Positions 25,879 to 37,012 of a DNA stretch of 64,000 nucleotides are shown piece after piece. How positions within the stretch are numbered: the stretch's first letter is position 1; every line of letters starts with the position of its first letter. This stretch comes from Halopseudomonas formosensis (GTDB taxonomy: Bacteria; Pseudomonadota; Gammaproteobacteria; Pseudomonadales; Pseudomonadaceae). Both the position numbers and the translations under genes were made by a program. The stretch lies in assembly GCF_900115905.1 (NCBI RefSeq), contig NZ_FOYD01000005.1:117103-181102 (forward strand), given 5' to 3'. The notes beneath the pieces are model-generated. The model saw only the letters and a list, made by a program, of their open reading frames with translations, ran no database searches and had not been told where the DNA came from.

Positions 25879-26367
25879 ATGCTGGAGAAATACAAGAATG
25901 CCCAGGAACGCTGGGGCGGAGTCGACAGGCTCATTGACCGCTGGCTGGCTGATCGAAAGGAACTCGTGGACCAGTATATTGCGCTGCGTGACCAGACCCA
26001 TGAGGGTCGCAGCGTTCAGGAACAACTCAACCTCTTCTGCAGTGCCCTGCTTGATTACGTGTCAGCAGGGCATTTTTCCGTCTACGAACAGTTGGTGCGC
26101 GGCGCCGAGGAAGCCGGTGACGACCGGGCGCTGGAGCTGATGGCTCGGGTCATGCCGCGGATAGAGACCATCACCCAGTTCGCCGTGCTGTTCAATGACT
26201 ACTACGGGGCCAGGACCAAACGCGTGCTCAAGGAAGATGTCATGCGCTCACGCCTGCTCAAGATGGGCGGCCTGCTGGACGAGCGCTTCGAGCTCGAGGA
26301 CTGCCTGATCGAGGTTCTGCACAATGCCCATCGCCAGCCCCAGCAGGCGACTGCGACGGTGGGGTGA
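25879..26367 (+). CDS. algQ: AlgQ/Rsd anti-sigma-70 regulator
   Basis: A 162-residue helical protein of the Rsd/AlgQ family, which binds region 4 of sigma-70 in stationary phase and in pseudomonads affects alginate and other regulons. MLEKYKNAQERWGGVDRLIDRWLADRKELVDQYIAL and ALLDYVSAGHFSVYEQLVRGAEEAGDD match the family. The ATG at 25879 is the family start. algP follows at once, with the frames almost touching, which suggests co-translation. Confidence 0.93.
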   Translation: MLEKYKNAQERWGGVDRLIDRWLADRKELVDQYIALRDQTHEGRSVQEQLNLFCSALLDYVSAGHFSVYEQLVRGAEEAGDDRALELMARVMPRIETITQFAVLFNDYYGARTKRVLKEDVMRSRLLKMGGLLDERFELEDCLIEVLHNAHRQPQQATATVG

Positions 26368-26369
26368 CC

Positions 26370-26876
26370 ATGGCAGAGCAACGCAAATCACCGGCCGCCC
26401 CGGTGCCGACTCCCCTGCACCTGCTCCAGGGGCTGACCCGGACGCTGAACGAGCATCTTGCCGAGGCCTGTCAGCGGGCCGAGGAAGATGCGCAGAAGGT
26501 GCTGGACAAGCTGGCGCAGAAGCGTGCCCGTCTCGATGAGAAAACCGCCCAGGCCGAGGCCCGACTGGCCGAGGCTCGGGCCAGCGGTGGCAGTACGGAC
26601 AAGCTGGAAAAGCTCGACGGCAAGCTGAGCGAACTCAGGGAGCAGCTGGCCGTCGTCGCCCAGGCCCATGATGAAGCGCAGAGCTATGCACGGCAGCTCA
26701 ACAGCGATGTGCGCCAGACTCTGCGCCTGGCCAAGGGACTGGCGCGGATTGATGCCCAGGCCGGCCAGGCCATCGAAAAGCGCAACAACCCGACCGCCAC
26801 CACGGAAAAGCGCCCCTCCTCCCGGCGATCCCGCGGTCGTCGCAACAACGACAGCGAACCCACCCCCGAACTGTAG
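26370..26876 (+). CDS. algP: AlgP-like protein lacking the C-terminal repeat tail
   Basis: A 168-residue protein whose N-terminal part (TPLHLLQGLTRTLNEHLAEAC, then a Glu/Lys-rich coiled coil to about 125) matches the conserved head of AlgP, the histone H1-like regulator of alginate genes. P. aeruginosa AlgP continues into a long Lys-Pro-Ala-Ala repeat tail. Here only a short basic end remains (TEKRPSSRRSRGRRNN). The stop codon TAG at 26874 falls within the first bases of a repeated GTAGGA unit. DNA binding is therefore likely reduced or different. An in-frame GTG at 26364 overlaps the algQ stop; the ATG at 26370 has the better spacing. Confidence 0.78.
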   Translation: MAEQRKSPAAPVPTPLHLLQGLTRTLNEHLAEACQRAEEDAQKVLDKLAQKRARLDEKTAQAEARLAEARASGGSTDKLEKLDGKLSELREQLAVVAQAHDEAQSYARQLNSDVRQTLRLAKGLARIDAQAGQAIEKRNNPTATTEKRPSSRRSRGRRNNDSEPTPEL

Positions 26877-27159
26877 GAACAGCGCCCCCGCTGCGAACGG
26901 CGTGCACAGCACGCCCCAGGGCCAACCCCTTCGTTCCCGGGGCGGGGGCTCCTACAAAACCAGCGCAAGCCACCCCACACCCCACCACCCGTAGGAGCAG
27001 CGCCCCCGCTGCGAACGGCGTGCACAGCACGCCTAGGGCCAACCCCTGCGCCCCCGGGCCGGGGGCTCCCACAAAACCAGCGCAAGCCACCCCAAACCCA
27101 CCACCCGTAGGAGCAGCGCCCCCGCTGCGAACGGCGTGCACAGCACGCCCAGGGCCCGG
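26873..27159. repeat. Three direct copies of a GTAGGAGC-type GC-rich repeat
   Basis: Units begin at 26873, 26991 and 27107, a period of 116-118 bp; the third is cut short. Each starts GTAGGA(G/A)CAGCGCCCCCGC and contains CGTGCACAGCACGCC. The first two end in GGGGGCTCC(T/C)AC, the reverse complement of the start, so each full unit can fold end to end. They resemble the GTAGGAGC repeats scattered through Pseudomonas genomes. No gene is supported here. Confidence 0.85.
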
Positions 27160-27171
27160 AACGGAGGCCCC

Positions 27172-27624
27172 CTAGAGGCTACCCTGCCCAAGCCCGACCG
27201 CGACCCGCTCCAACTCCTGCGTCGGCGCTTCGGCACCCAGACTCAGGTGTTCGCCGACAGTCCGCATGCCCGCGGCGGCCAGGTTGCGCCGCTCACACAA
27301 GGCCTCAAGCACCCCGAGCTGCTGCCACTCGGCTGCCAGCTCACAGGCCTTGACCTGCTCGTACAGGCTCCGGCAGGCACTGTCGCCGGCCAGGCGCCGG
27401 CGCACCTGGCGCAGCGGCACTATCACCTCATCCCGCCAAGGTTGCTGCACGGCCTTCAGCTCGCCCCACAGAGCGGGATCGGCTTGCAGTCCATGCGTGC
27501 CCAGCCAGCAGGCGGTCAGCAGCAACAGCACATCCTCGCCGTGCTCATCCTGCAGCCCCAGCAGCAGCTCCTGCACCCCCGGCTGCGCATACAACCAGCC
27601 GGCGTAATCGGTCAGGCCGGTCAT
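27172..27624 (-). CDS. TIGR02444 family protein
   Basis: A 150-residue helical protein. It begins MTGLTDYAGWLYAQPGVQELLLGLQDEHGEDVLLLLTACWLG and later has LRQVRRRL and YEQVKACELAAEWQQLGVLE. These match the TIGR02444 family, which is of unknown function and in pseudomonads lies beside the ABC-F gene, from memory. It is transcribed divergently from the ABC-F gene with only 34 bp between the start codons, so their promoters must overlap. Upstream in-frame starts would run into the ABC-F gene and are rejected. Confidence 0.8.
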   Translation of the reverse strand: MTGLTDYAGWLYAQPGVQELLLGLQDEHGEDVLLLLTACWLGTHGLQADPALWGELKAVQQPWRDEVIVPLRQVRRRLAGDSACRSLYEQVKACELAAEWQQLGVLEALCERRNLAAAGMRTVGEHLSLGAEAPTQELERVAVGLGQGSL

Positions 27625-27658
27625 CGCTTGTACCCTCGACGCTGATATACTCCGCGCC

Positions 27659-29572
27659 ATGATAAAGATCGAATCCCTGACCCTGCAACGCGGCCCCCTG
27701 CGCCTGCTGGAAAACGCCAGTCTGACCCTGCACGCCGGTCAGAAAGTCGGCCTGCTGGGCACCAATGGTGCCGGCAAGTCGAGCCTGTTCGCCCTGCTGC
27801 TCAGGCAACTGACACCGGACGCCGGTGACTGCTCCCTGCCGCCGGACTGGCGCATCGCCCACATGCGTCAGGAAATAGATGACCTCCAACGCCTTGCCGT
27901 GGATTACGTGCTCGACGGTGATCAACGGCTGCGCCAGATCCAGCGCCAGCTGGCCGAGGCCGAGCAACGCCAGGACGCCACTCAGCTCGGCACCCTCTAC
28001 GCCGAACTGGAGGCCCATGGCGGCTTCAGTGCCGACAGCCGCGCCCGCACCCTGCTGGCCGGTCTGGGCTTCACCCCGGATCAGTGCGAGGCCCGGGTCG
28101 GTGACTTCTCCGGGGGCTGGCGCATGCGCCTGAACCTGGCCCAGGCACTGATGTGCCCGTCAGACCTGCTGTTGCTCGACGAACCGACCAACCATCTGGA
28201 TCTGGACGCCATTCTCTGGCTGGAAGACTGGCTGCGCAGCTACCCCGGCACCCTGCTGCTGATTTCCCATGACCGGGACTTTCTGGATGCGGTGGTGGAG
28301 CACATAGTCCACGTCGAATCACAGAAGCTGACCCTCTACCGTGGCGGTTACAGCCAGTTCGAACGGACCCGTGCCGAACGCCTGAGCCAGCAGCAGGCCG
28401 CCTACGAGAAGCAGCAGGCCCAACGCGAGCACATGCAGAAGTACATTGCCCGGTTCCGCGCCCAGGCGACCAAGGCGCGCCAGGCCCAGAGCCGACTCAA
28501 GGCCCTGGAGCGCATGGAACTGCTCGGCCCGGCCCATATCGACTCGCCCTTCAGCTTCAGTTTCCGCGAGGCCGACAACCAGTCCGACCCGCTGCTCGAC
28601 CTGACCGGTGGCACCCTGGGTTACCAGGGCAAGGCGGTGCTGGAACAGGTGAAACTGCGTCTGGCCCCCGGGGCACGGATCGGCGTACTGGGGCCCAACG
28701 GCGCTGGCAAGTCCACCCTGATCAAGACCCTGGCCGGCACCCTGCCGCTGATCGCCGGCGAGCTCAAGACCGGTGAACATCTGGCCATCGGCTACTTTGC
28801 CCAGCACCAGCTGGACAGTCTGGACCCGCAGGCCAGCCCCTTGCTGCATCTGGCACGCCTGGCGCCCCAGACCCGGGAGCAGGATCTGCGCAACTTCCTC
28901 GGTGGCTTCGATTTCCATGGCAGCCGTGCCGAGGAGCCCGTGCTGCATTTCTCCGGCGGCGAGAAGGCGCGACTGGCCCTGGCCCTGATCGCCTGGCAGA
29001 AACCCAACCTGCTGCTGCTCGATGAGCCGACCAACCACCTGGACATGGAAATGCGCCACGCGCTGACCCTGGCGCTGCAGAACTTCGAGGGCGCCATGCT
29101 GCTGGTCTCCCACGACCGTGCGCTGATCCGGGACACCACCGATGAGCTGTGGCTGGTGGCCGATGGGCGACTGCGCGTCTACGAGGATGATCTGGACAGC
29201 TACACCCGCTGGCTCGCCCAGTTCCGCCAACAGCAGAACAGCGCCGGCGCCCCCGAGCCCACCCCCTCCACGCGCATCGACCCCAAGGCCCAGCGCCGCC
29301 TGGCCGCCGAGCAGCGCCAGCGTCTGGCCCCGCTGAAGAAGGCAGCCGACCGGCTGGAGCAGCAGCTGGACCGCGCGCAGCAGGAAATGGCCGGCATCGA
29401 AGCCGAACTGGCGGACAACGACCTCTACACCGACAGCCAGCGCGATCGGTTGAAGACCCTGCTCGCGCGGCAGGCAGCCTGCCGCCAGCAGATAGATGAA
29501 CTGGAAATGCAGTGGCTGGAGGCCCACGAGGCAATGGAGCAGCTGCAGGCCGAACTGGCGGAGACACCATGA
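27659..29572 (+). CDS. yheS: ABC-F family ATPase (YheS-like)
   Basis: A 637-residue soluble protein with two ABC domains and no membrane segment. ABC-F proteins bind the ribosome E site and rescue or regulate translation. Domain 1 has GTNGAGKSS, FSGGWRMRLNLAQALM and LLLLDEPTNHLDLD. The linker of charged helices (about 240-300) follows. Domain 2 has GPNGAGKST, FSGGEKARLALALI and LLLLDEPTNHLDME. A C-terminal coiled coil occupies about 540-637. A TATACT at 27646-27651 would start transcription at or next to the ATG. The stop overlaps the yaiI start by 4 bp. Confidence 0.93.
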   Translation: MIKIESLTLQRGPLRLLENASLTLHAGQKVGLLGTNGAGKSSLFALLLRQLTPDAGDCSLPPDWRIAHMRQEIDDLQRLAVDYVLDGDQRLRQIQRQLAEAEQRQDATQLGTLYAELEAHGGFSADSRARTLLAGLGFTPDQCEARVGDFSGGWRMRLNLAQALMCPSDLLLLDEPTNHLDLDAILWLEDWLRSYPGTLLLISHDRDFLDAVVEHIVHVESQKLTLYRGGYSQFERTRAERLSQQQAAYEKQQAQREHMQKYIARFRAQATKARQAQSRLKALERMELLGPAHIDSPFSFSFREADNQSDPLLDLTGGTLGYQGKAVLEQVKLRLAPGARIGVLGPNGAGKSTLIKTLAGTLPLIAGELKTGEHLAIGYFAQHQLDSLDPQASPLLHLARLAPQTREQDLRNFLGGFDFHGSRAEEPVLHFSGGEKARLALALIAWQKPNLLLLDEPTNHLDMEMRHALTLALQNFEGAMLLVSHDRALIRDTTDELWLVADGRLRVYEDDLDSYTRWLAQFRQQQNSAGAPEPTPSTRIDPKAQRRLAAEQRQRLAPLKKAADRLEQQLDRAQQEMAGIEAELADNDLYTDSQRDRLKTLLARQAACRQQIDELEMQWLEAHEAMEQLQAELAETP

Positions 29573-30030
29573 CCCTGTGGATAGACGCGGACGCCTGCCC
29601 GCGCCCGGTGCGTGACATCATGCTACGCGCTGCCAAGCGCCGGCAGCTGCAGCTGGTGCTGGTGCTGGTGGCCAACAGCTCGCTGGGCCTGCCGCCAGCC
29701 CCGGGCGTGCGCCAGGTGGTGGTACCCGGCGGCGCTGATGTCGCCGACCTCTATATCATCGAGCACGCCGAGCCCAATGATCTGGTGGTCACCGCGGACA
29801 TTCCCCTGGCGGACGGGCTGGTACGACGCAATATCACCGCCATCAACCCGCGCGGCGAAGTCTATGACAGCGGCAGCATCGGCGAGCGACTGGCGGTACG
29901 CAATCTGATGGACGAGCTGCGCGGCGCCGGTCTGGCCGGTCGCGGCGGCCCGGCACCCTACAGTGACAAGGACAAGCAGGCCTTCGCCAACGCGCTGGAT
30001 CGGCTGCTGGCCAAGGGACTGGGCAAGTAG
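29569..30030 (+). CDS. yaiI: YaiI/YqxD family protein (UPF0178)
   Basis: A 153-residue protein with a PIN-like/NYN nuclease-related fold. WIDADACPRPVRDIMLRAAKRR (acidic residues 5 and 7), GADVADLYIIEHAEPNDLVVTADIPLADGLV and INPRGEVYDSGSIGERLAVRNLMDELR together make the UPF0178 signature. The function has not been established, though the conserved aspartates suggest a metal-dependent nuclease. The ATG overlaps the ABC-F stop (ATGA), so the two are coupled. Confidence 0.92.
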   Translation: MTLWIDADACPRPVRDIMLRAAKRRQLQLVLVLVANSSLGLPPAPGVRQVVVPGGADVADLYIIEHAEPNDLVVTADIPLADGLVRRNITAINPRGEVYDSGSIGERLAVRNLMDELRGAGLAGRGGPAPYSDKDKQAFANALDRLLAKGLGK

Positions 30031-30109
30031 CGCGTCTGCCAGGGTGCAGCGCACCCGCGCTACGCCTCCCCCCATCATCAATGGCGCCGCCCACATTTCA
30101 GGGCGCAAA

Positions 30110-30688
30110 TCAGGGCGCGAATGCCTCCTCATCCAGCTCGCACAGACAGGCCAGGGTGTCGTAGCGGGCCGCAGTGACCGCGCGACCTGCCAGCAACGCA
30201 CGCAGTACCGGCTCGATAAAGCTGCTGTCCTGATTGCAACTGGCGCCGTCGCTGTAGGGCCCTACATAGGCCAGCTGGCCGCTGGCATCCCAGATGGCGA
30301 CCGATGGACCTCCTGGCCAGTCGGCCCAGCTGGCGGGCAACCGCCAGTGGGGCAGCTCGCCGAGCACATCGCCACGCCCCCCGGGCAGACTGCCGGCCCG
30401 GGCGAACCGCACCCCCCGGGCACTGAAGCGCTCGGTCATCTCGCGGATATAGGCTTCATGCCCGGCATTGCAGGGGCAGCCACTCTGCCACACGTGTACC
30501 ACCTGAATCTGCCCGGCGGGAAACGGCCCGGGCACCTGGTCGCCGGCAAAATAGGCCGGCCGCTCGAATACCTGCCCGTGCCGCCCGTCCATCCACCACC
30601 ATGCCCAGACCAGCCCCGCAGCCCAGACCAGAGCCAGGCTCCACAGCAGCCGGCGACGCCAGTCAGCCATGCCGGTTTGATTTTCCAT
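30110..30688 (-). CDS. Membrane-anchored thiol-motif protein (DUF6436-like)
   Basis: A 192-residue protein with one N-terminal membrane helix (about 12-32, LLWSLALVWAAGLVWAWWW) and a periplasmic thioredoxin-like domain. QIQVVHVWQSGCPCNAGHEAYIREM carries a CxC pair, and GPSVAIWDASGQLAYVGPYSDG is the second half of the fold. Cysteines near the end (CNQDSSF, LACLCEL) may form further pairs. The motif suggests redox activity, but CPC is not the usual CxxC of thioredoxins. The family call is from memory. Frames extending to 31945 antisense to the GGDEF gene are not real. Confidence 0.7.
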   Translation of the reverse strand: MENQTGMADWRRRLLWSLALVWAAGLVWAWWWMDGRHGQVFERPAYFAGDQVPGPFPAGQIQVVHVWQSGCPCNAGHEAYIREMTERFSARGVRFARAGSLPGGRGDVLGELPHWRLPASWADWPGGPSVAIWDASGQLAYVGPYSDGASCNQDSSFIEPVLRALLAGRAVTAARYDTLACLCELDEEAFAP

Positions 30689-30712
30689 TGCGATCCCCGC
30701 CTGCCCTGAGCC

Positions 30713-30718
30713 TATAAT
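30713..30718 (+). promoter_or_regulatory. -10 element upstream of the diguanylate cyclase gene
   Basis: TATAAT with TTGCGA at 30688-30693 (19-bp spacer) as a possible -35. It would give a leader of about 150 nt before the ATG at 30875; no known riboswitch was recognised in that leader. Confidence 0.4.
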
Positions 30719-30874
30719 GGCGCAGTGCCATAAAAGTTGTATGCCAACCTCCGCACATCCTGCGCAGGTGATGCTTTTCTCCGCTGCACGCGCAACATAG
30801 TCTTGTCGGTCACGCTGGAACTGCTGCTCCGACGCTGCGCTGCCCCATGGAGTCGGACAAGGACTATCCGCACC

Positions 30875-32104
30875 ATGCATACAGAGTTGAACACATATTC
30901 CCTGGCCCTGGCGCTGGTGCTGGTGACCCTGGGCATGACCCTGGTGCTGATCATGGCCGCCTGGCATTCCGGCAGCGAGAAAGGTCTGCGTCACTGGGCA
31001 CTGGGCAACCTGGCCCTGACCATGGGTCTGGTATTGAACATCAGCCAGGGGCTGCTGCACCACAGCCTTTCCCAGATTCTTGCCGCCGGGCTCATGGCCC
31101 TGGGCCTGGGGGTGATCTGGCTGGGAGTACGTGCCTTCAAGGGCGCCAGCCAGCCACAGGCCGGGCCGCTGATGGCTGCGCTGCTGATCATGTCGCTGCT
31201 TGCCTGGTTCCACTACGTCGACGACAACCCCGCAGCCAGGCAGGCGAGCGTCGGCGCCTGCCTCGGTGTGCTGGCACTGCTGTCGGCACGGGAGCTGCTG
31301 GTCCCGGCCCGCGCACCATTGCGCCGGGCCTATTGGTTCACCGGCGGCATCATGCTCCTCAGCGGTGTGGGCCTGCTGCTGCGCGCGGCACTCAGCGCCG
31401 GCGACACCCAGATGGTCGGGGCCGACAACCAGGGACTGCAACATGCCACCCTGCTGGGCGTGATGGTCGCCCAGATCGGTATGGCCGGCGGCTTCATCCT
31501 GATGACCCATTACCGCACCATGATGGCCCTGCAGCGCCTTTCCGAGCACGACGCCCTGACCGGCACCCTGAATCGGCGCAGCATGCTCGAGCAGGCCCGT
31601 GCGGTGCTGGAAATAACCTGCCAACGGGGCCTGCCAGCCACCCTGCTGATGGTCGACGCCGACCATTTCAAGCGGATCAATGACGAATTCGGACACCAGA
31701 CCGGGGACGCGGTCCTCTGCCATCTGGTCAGCCGCATACGCCATCACATGCGCTCCGACGATCTGCTGGGCCGCTTCGGCGGGGAAGAATTCGTACTGCT
31801 GCTGCCCGGCCTGGACGCCAGCACCGCCCTGGATGTGGCCGAGCGCATCCGCCAGGCGGTACACAGCCACACCGACATCATCTCCGATCAGGCAATCACC
31901 CTCAGCGTCAGTGTCGGCGTCGCCGGCACCTGCACCCACGGCCACGATTTCGATGCGCTGATCGCCGCGGCGGATTCCGCGCTGTACCGGGCCAAGGCGA
32001 TGGGGCGCAACCGCGTGGAGGTCAGCACCGAGTCCGGTGACGAGCTGCGCGACAACCTGGCCCTACGTTTACTCTCCCAATTCCGTCATAATCTCGACGT
32101 CTGA
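30875..32104 (+). CDS. Membrane-bound diguanylate cyclase (GGDEF)
   Basis: A 409-residue protein. Residues about 8-215 hold six or seven membrane helices with little loop sequence. A GGDEF domain (about 235-395) follows: LSEHDALTGTLNRRSMLEQAR, LLMVDADHFKRINDEFGHQTGDAVL and the active site GRFGGEEFVLLL. The inhibitory RxxD site is intact (RSDD, five residues before GGEEF). It should make cyclic di-GMP under feedback control. The membrane part resembles a MASE-type sensor, with ligand unknown. The ATG at 30875 follows the weak SD AAGGA. Confidence 0.92.
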   Translation: MHTELNTYSLALALVLVTLGMTLVLIMAAWHSGSEKGLRHWALGNLALTMGLVLNISQGLLHHSLSQILAAGLMALGLGVIWLGVRAFKGASQPQAGPLMAALLIMSLLAWFHYVDDNPAARQASVGACLGVLALLSARELLVPARAPLRRAYWFTGGIMLLSGVGLLLRAALSAGDTQMVGADNQGLQHATLLGVMVAQIGMAGGFILMTHYRTMMALQRLSEHDALTGTLNRRSMLEQARAVLEITCQRGLPATLLMVDADHFKRINDEFGHQTGDAVLCHLVSRIRHHMRSDDLLGRFGGEEFVLLLPGLDASTALDVAERIRQAVHSHTDIISDQAITLSVSVGVAGTCTHGHDFDALIAAADSALYRAKAMGRNRVEVSTESGDELRDNLALRLLSQFRHNLDV

Positions 32105-33184
<1,080 letters not shown>

Positions 33185-33332
33185 CTCGGCAACGGGGCGG
33201 CCTCGGCTGCCCCGTCCTCCGCACACTGCCCTCCCCTACGCTTGCTGCTGCATTTCCGTCATACTGCCGGAGTATAACAGGACCTTGCCGGCCCCCTGTG
33301 GCCGGATCAACAGGCAGACTCCAGAGGACATT

Positions 33333-35528
33333 ATGCGGGATCCAGACAACGAGCCGGAGCTGGCTCAGGACACCATCCAATCCACCCCCGCTGATGTCGG
33401 GCGCAACGAGAACGACGCGCCGGCATCACCCGTCGAACCCGTACTCTCGCTGGATTCCCCGGAACTCTACATCCACCGGGAGCTGTCCCAGCTGCAGTTC
33501 AATATCCGGGTGCTGGAACAGGCGCTGGACGAGTCCTACCCGCTGCTGGAACGCCTGAAGTTCCTGTTGATCTTCTCCAGCAACCTGGACGAGTTCTTCG
33601 AAATCCGCGTGGCCGGACTCAAGGAGCAGATCGCCTTCGCCCGTGAGCAGACCGGCCCGGATGGCCTGCAGCCGCATCAGGTACTGGCCAAGATCAGCGA
33701 AATAGCGCATCAGCAGGTGGCCCGCCAGTACAGCATTCTCAATGACGTACTGCTGCCCGAACTGGCCCGGCAGAAGATCCGCTTTCTGCGCCGTCGCCAG
33801 TGGACCTACAAGCAGACCCTGTGGGTGCGCCGTTTCTTCCGCAACGAGATTGCGCCCATCATCAGCCCCATCGGCCTGGATCCGACTCACCCCTTCCCGC
33901 TGCTGGTGAACAAGAGCCTGAACTTCATCGTCGAGCTCGAGGGGGTCGACGCCTTCGGCCGGGACAGCGGTCTGGCGATCATTCCCGCTCCGCGCTCACT
34001 GCCACGGCTGATCCGCGTGCCGGACGAACTCTGCGATGGCGGCGACAACTTCGTGTTCCTCTCGTCGATGATCCACGCCCATGCCGGCGATCTGTTCCCG
34101 GGCATGCAGGTGCGCGGCTGCTACCAGTTCCGCCTGACCCGCAACGCCGACCTGGAGGTCGACCCCGATGAGGCCGACGATCTGGCCCGGGTGCTGCGTG
34201 GCCAGCTGCTGTCGCGCCGCTACGGTGATGCGGTACGCCTGGAGGTGGCGGACAACTGCCCGAAGAAGCTGTCGGATTTCCTGCTCAAGCAGTTCGGCCT
34301 CGGCGAATCGGAGCTGTATGAGGTCAACGGCCCGGTCAACCTGACCCGACTGTTCTCCATCACCACCATGGATAACCATCCGGAACTCCAGTTCCCGCCG
34401 TTCACCCCGGGCATCCCCAAGCCCCTGACCAATGCGGACAACCTGTTCCAGGCCGTGCGCAAGCAGGACATCCTGCTGCTGCACCCCTACGAGTCCTTCA
34501 GCCCGGTGGTGGACATGCTGCGCCAGGCGGCACAGGACCCCGGCGTGCTGGCGATCAAGCAGACCCTGTACCGCACCGGGGCCAACTCGGAGATCGTCAA
34601 CGCGCTGGTCGACGCCGCGCGCAACGGCAAGGAAGTGACCGTGGTGATCGAGCTGCGGGCGCGCTTCGACGAGGAGTCCAACCTGCAGCTGGCCAGCCGA
34701 CTGCAGCAGGCCGGCGCCGTGGTCATCTACGGGGTGGTGGGTTTCAAGACCCACGCCAAGATGATGCTGATCCTGCGCCGCGAAGGCGAGGAACTGCGCC
34801 GTTATGCCCATCTGGGCACTGGCAACTATCACGCCGGCAACGCCCGCCTGTATACCGACTACAGCCTGCTCACTTCAGACCTGGCCATCACCGAGGACGT
34901 GCACAAGCTGTTCAACCAGCTGATCGGCATGGGCAAGGCCCAGCGCATGAAGAAGCTGCTGCAGGCCCCCTTCACCCTCAAGCGCAAACTGCTCGAGCTG
35001 ATCAACCGCGAAACCCTGGCGGCCCAGGCCGGCAAGCCGGCGCACATCATCGCCAAGGCCAACTCACTGACCGACGTCAAGGTGATCAAGGCACTGTACA
35101 AGGCGTCGCAGGCGGGCGTGAAGGTGGATCTCATCATTCGCGGGATGTGCTGCCTGCGCCCCGGCATCCCCGGGGTGTCGCACAACATCACGGTACGCTC
35201 GGTGATCGGCCGTTTCCTCGAGCACAGTCGGGTCTACTACTTTCTCAGCGAGGGTCAGGAGCAGATCTGGCTGTCCAGCGCCGACATGATGGAGCGCAAC
35301 CTCGACAAGCGGGTCGAGACCTGTTTCCCGCTGGAGGGCAAGAAGCTGGTCAGCCGCGCCAAACAGGAACTGCTGGTCCATCTCAACGACAACACCCAGG
35401 CCTGGCTTCTGCAGTCCGACGGCAGCTATGTGCGCTGTACCCCGACCGGCAACCAGAACCCGCGCAGCGCCCAGCTCACCCTACTGGAGAAGCTGGCCAG
35501 CTCGCCTCAGCGTACCGTCAGCCTGTAG
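33333..35528 (+). CDS. ppk: Polyphosphate kinase 1
   Basis: Makes long-chain polyphosphate from ATP and is involved in stress survival and motility. The 731-residue protein has the N-terminal domain [34 protein letters not shown]. The tunnel and active-site histidines are in [16 protein letters not shown] (autophosphorylated) and [22 protein letters not shown]. The C-terminal part has [35 protein letters not shown] and [16 protein letters not shown]. The ATG at 33333 has SD AGAGGA. Its last 22 bp overlap the convergent ppx gene. Confidence 0.96.
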   Translation: MRDPDNEPELAQDTIQSTPADVGRNENDAPASPVEPVLSLDSPELYIHRELSQLQFNIRVLEQALDESYPLLERLKFLLIFSSNLDEFFEIRVAGLKEQIAFAREQTGPDGLQPHQVLAKISEIAHQQVARQYSILNDVLLPELARQKIRFLRRRQWTYKQTLWVRRFFRNEIAPIISPIGLDPTHPFPLLVNKSLNFIVELEGVDAFGRDSGLAIIPAPRSLPRLIRVPDELCDGGDNFVFLSSMIHAHAGDLFPGMQVRGCYQFRLTRNADLEVDPDEADDLARVLRGQLLSRRYGDAVRLEVADNCPKKLSDFLLKQFGLGESELYEVNGPVNLTRLFSITTMDNHPELQFPPFTPGIPKPLTNADNLFQAVRKQDILLLHPYESFSPVVDMLRQAAQDPGVLAIKQTLYRTGANSEIVNALVDAARNGKEVTVVIELRARFDEESNLQLASRLQQAGAVVIYGVVGFKTHAKMMLILRREGEELRRYAHLGTGNYHAGNARLYTDYSLLTSDLAITEDVHKLFNQLIGMGKAQRMKKLLQAPFTLKRKLLELINRETLAAQAGKPAHIIAKANSLTDVKVIKALYKASQAGVKVDLIIRGMCCLRPGIPGVSHNITVRSVIGRFLEHSRVYYFLSEGQEQIWLSSADMMERNLDKRVETCFPLEGKKLVSRAKQELLVHLNDNTQAWLLQSDGSYVRCTPTGNQNPRSAQLTLLEKLASSPQRTVSL

Positions 35529-37012
35529 CCGATCTTCGCCCAGTAGCCGGCTTCCTGCTCGAAGTCGGCCTGGGTCAGCGGGTTATCCTCCAGCCAGCCC
35601 GGCGGGAAGGTCAGGGTCAGCCCGTGGTCGTCGGCTTCGGCCTCCAGCTCCGGCATCTGCTGGTAGCCGCGGATGTGATGGTAGAGGATGGCCAGACGCA
35701 GCAGCATGCACAGCCGGCGCAGGGCCGGCCCATCCTCGCCCACCTCGGCCACCCGCTCTTCACTGGGCAGGTTGCGCCTGTGGCCACGCACCAGCAGGGC
35801 GATGGACTGCTGCTCCTGACGGGAGAAGCCCGCCAGATCGGCGTGTTCGATCAGATAGGCGCCGTGCTTGTGATAATGGTGATGGGCCACATCCAGACCC
35901 ACCTCGTGGACCCGGGCCGCCCAGCGCAGGAGACGGGCATGCTTGGCGTCGGTCAGCCCCCAGGCGGGCGCCACCCGCTCGAGCAGGCTCACGGCCTTGC
36001 TCTCGACCCGGGCAGCCTGCTCCTGATCCACGTGACTGCGCTCGGCCAGTGCGTTCAGGGAGCGCTCGCGCACATCCTCATGATGATGACGTCCCAGCAG
36101 CTCGTACAACACCCCTTCACGCAGCGCCCCCTCCGAGTGGACCATGGTCTGCACGTCCAGAGCGTCGAACAGGGCCTCGAGGATAGCCAGCCCGGACGGC
36201 AGGATGCCCCGACGCTCCGCCTTGAGTCCTTCCAGGTTCAGCCGATCCACATGGCCGGCCTTGAGGATCTTGCGCTTGAGCCACTGCAGCCCCTCGCGGG
36301 TGACCTCGCCGTTGCTCAGTCCGGCGCCACGGATGCACTGGCCGACTGTGCGGATGGTACCCGATGCGCCGACCGCCTCCTGCCAGCCAAGCCGTTGAAT
36401 GCCCTGCTCGATCGGCATCAGCTCAAGACGTGCCGCGGTGTAGGCCTGCCGGCAGGCACGCTCGGTGATCCTGCCGTCGGCAAAGAATCGGCGGGCGAAG
36501 GATATGCAGCCCATCGGCAGGCTTTCACGCAACAGGAATTCGAAACGTTCGCCGACGATGAACTCGGTGCTGCCGCCACCGATGTCGACGACCAGGCGCT
36601 TGCCTCGATCATCGGCCAGAGTGTAGGCCACGCCCAGATAGATGAGTCGCGCTTCCTCGCGCCCGGATATCACGTCCACCCGGTGGCCGACGATCTCCTT
36701 GACCTGTCGGACGAAGTCCGCACGATTGCGCGCCACCCGCAGGGTGTTGGTAGCCACGATGCGTACAGCGCTCGGGGGCAGCCCGTTGATCAGTTGGGCA
36801 AAGCGCCGCAGGCAGTCCAGCCCGCGCTGCATGGCCTCCTCGGAGAGGTTGTCGTGCTCGTCCAGACCATTGGCCAGCTGCACCTTCTCACCCAGCCGCT
36901 CCAGAATCCGGATCTCTCCATGATCCACCCGGGCCAGCACCATATGGAAGCTGTTGGAGCCCAGATCTATGGTCGCCACCAGTGGCATATCCGCCTGTTC
37001 TATCTGCGCCAT
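35507..37012 (-). CDS. ppx: Exopolyphosphatase
   Basis: Hydrolyses terminal phosphates from polyphosphate, opposing ppk, and may also act on pppGpp. The 501-residue protein has the ASKHA fold: [17 protein letters not shown] (phosphate-1 loop), [12 protein letters not shown] and [13 protein letters not shown] (phosphate-2 loop). A C-terminal HD-type helical domain contains [31 protein letters not shown]. The start is ATG 37012; the frame is open far upstream but without similarity. The 3' end overlaps that of ppk by 22 bp on the opposite strand. Confidence 0.95.
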   Translation of the reverse strand: MAQIEQADMPLVATIDLGSNSFHMVLARVDHGEIRILERLGEKVQLANGLDEHDNLSEEAMQRGLDCLRRFAQLINGLPPSAVRIVATNTLRVARNRADFVRQVKEIVGHRVDVISGREEARLIYLGVAYTLADDRGKRLVVDIGGGSTEFIVGERFEFLLRESLPMGCISFARRFFADGRITERACRQAYTAARLELMPIEQGIQRLGWQEAVGASGTIRTVGQCIRGAGLSNGEVTREGLQWLKRKILKAGHVDRLNLEGLKAERRGILPSGLAILEALFDALDVQTMVHSEGALREGVLYELLGRHHHEDVRERSLNALAERSHVDQEQAARVESKAVSLLERVAPAWGLTDAKHARLLRWAARVHEVGLDVAHHHYHKHGAYLIEHADLAGFSRQEQQSIALLVRGHRRNLPSEERVAEVGEDGPALRRLCMLLRLAILYHHIRGYQQMPELEAEADDHGLTLTFPPGWLEDNPLTQADFEQEAGYWAKIGYRLTVR

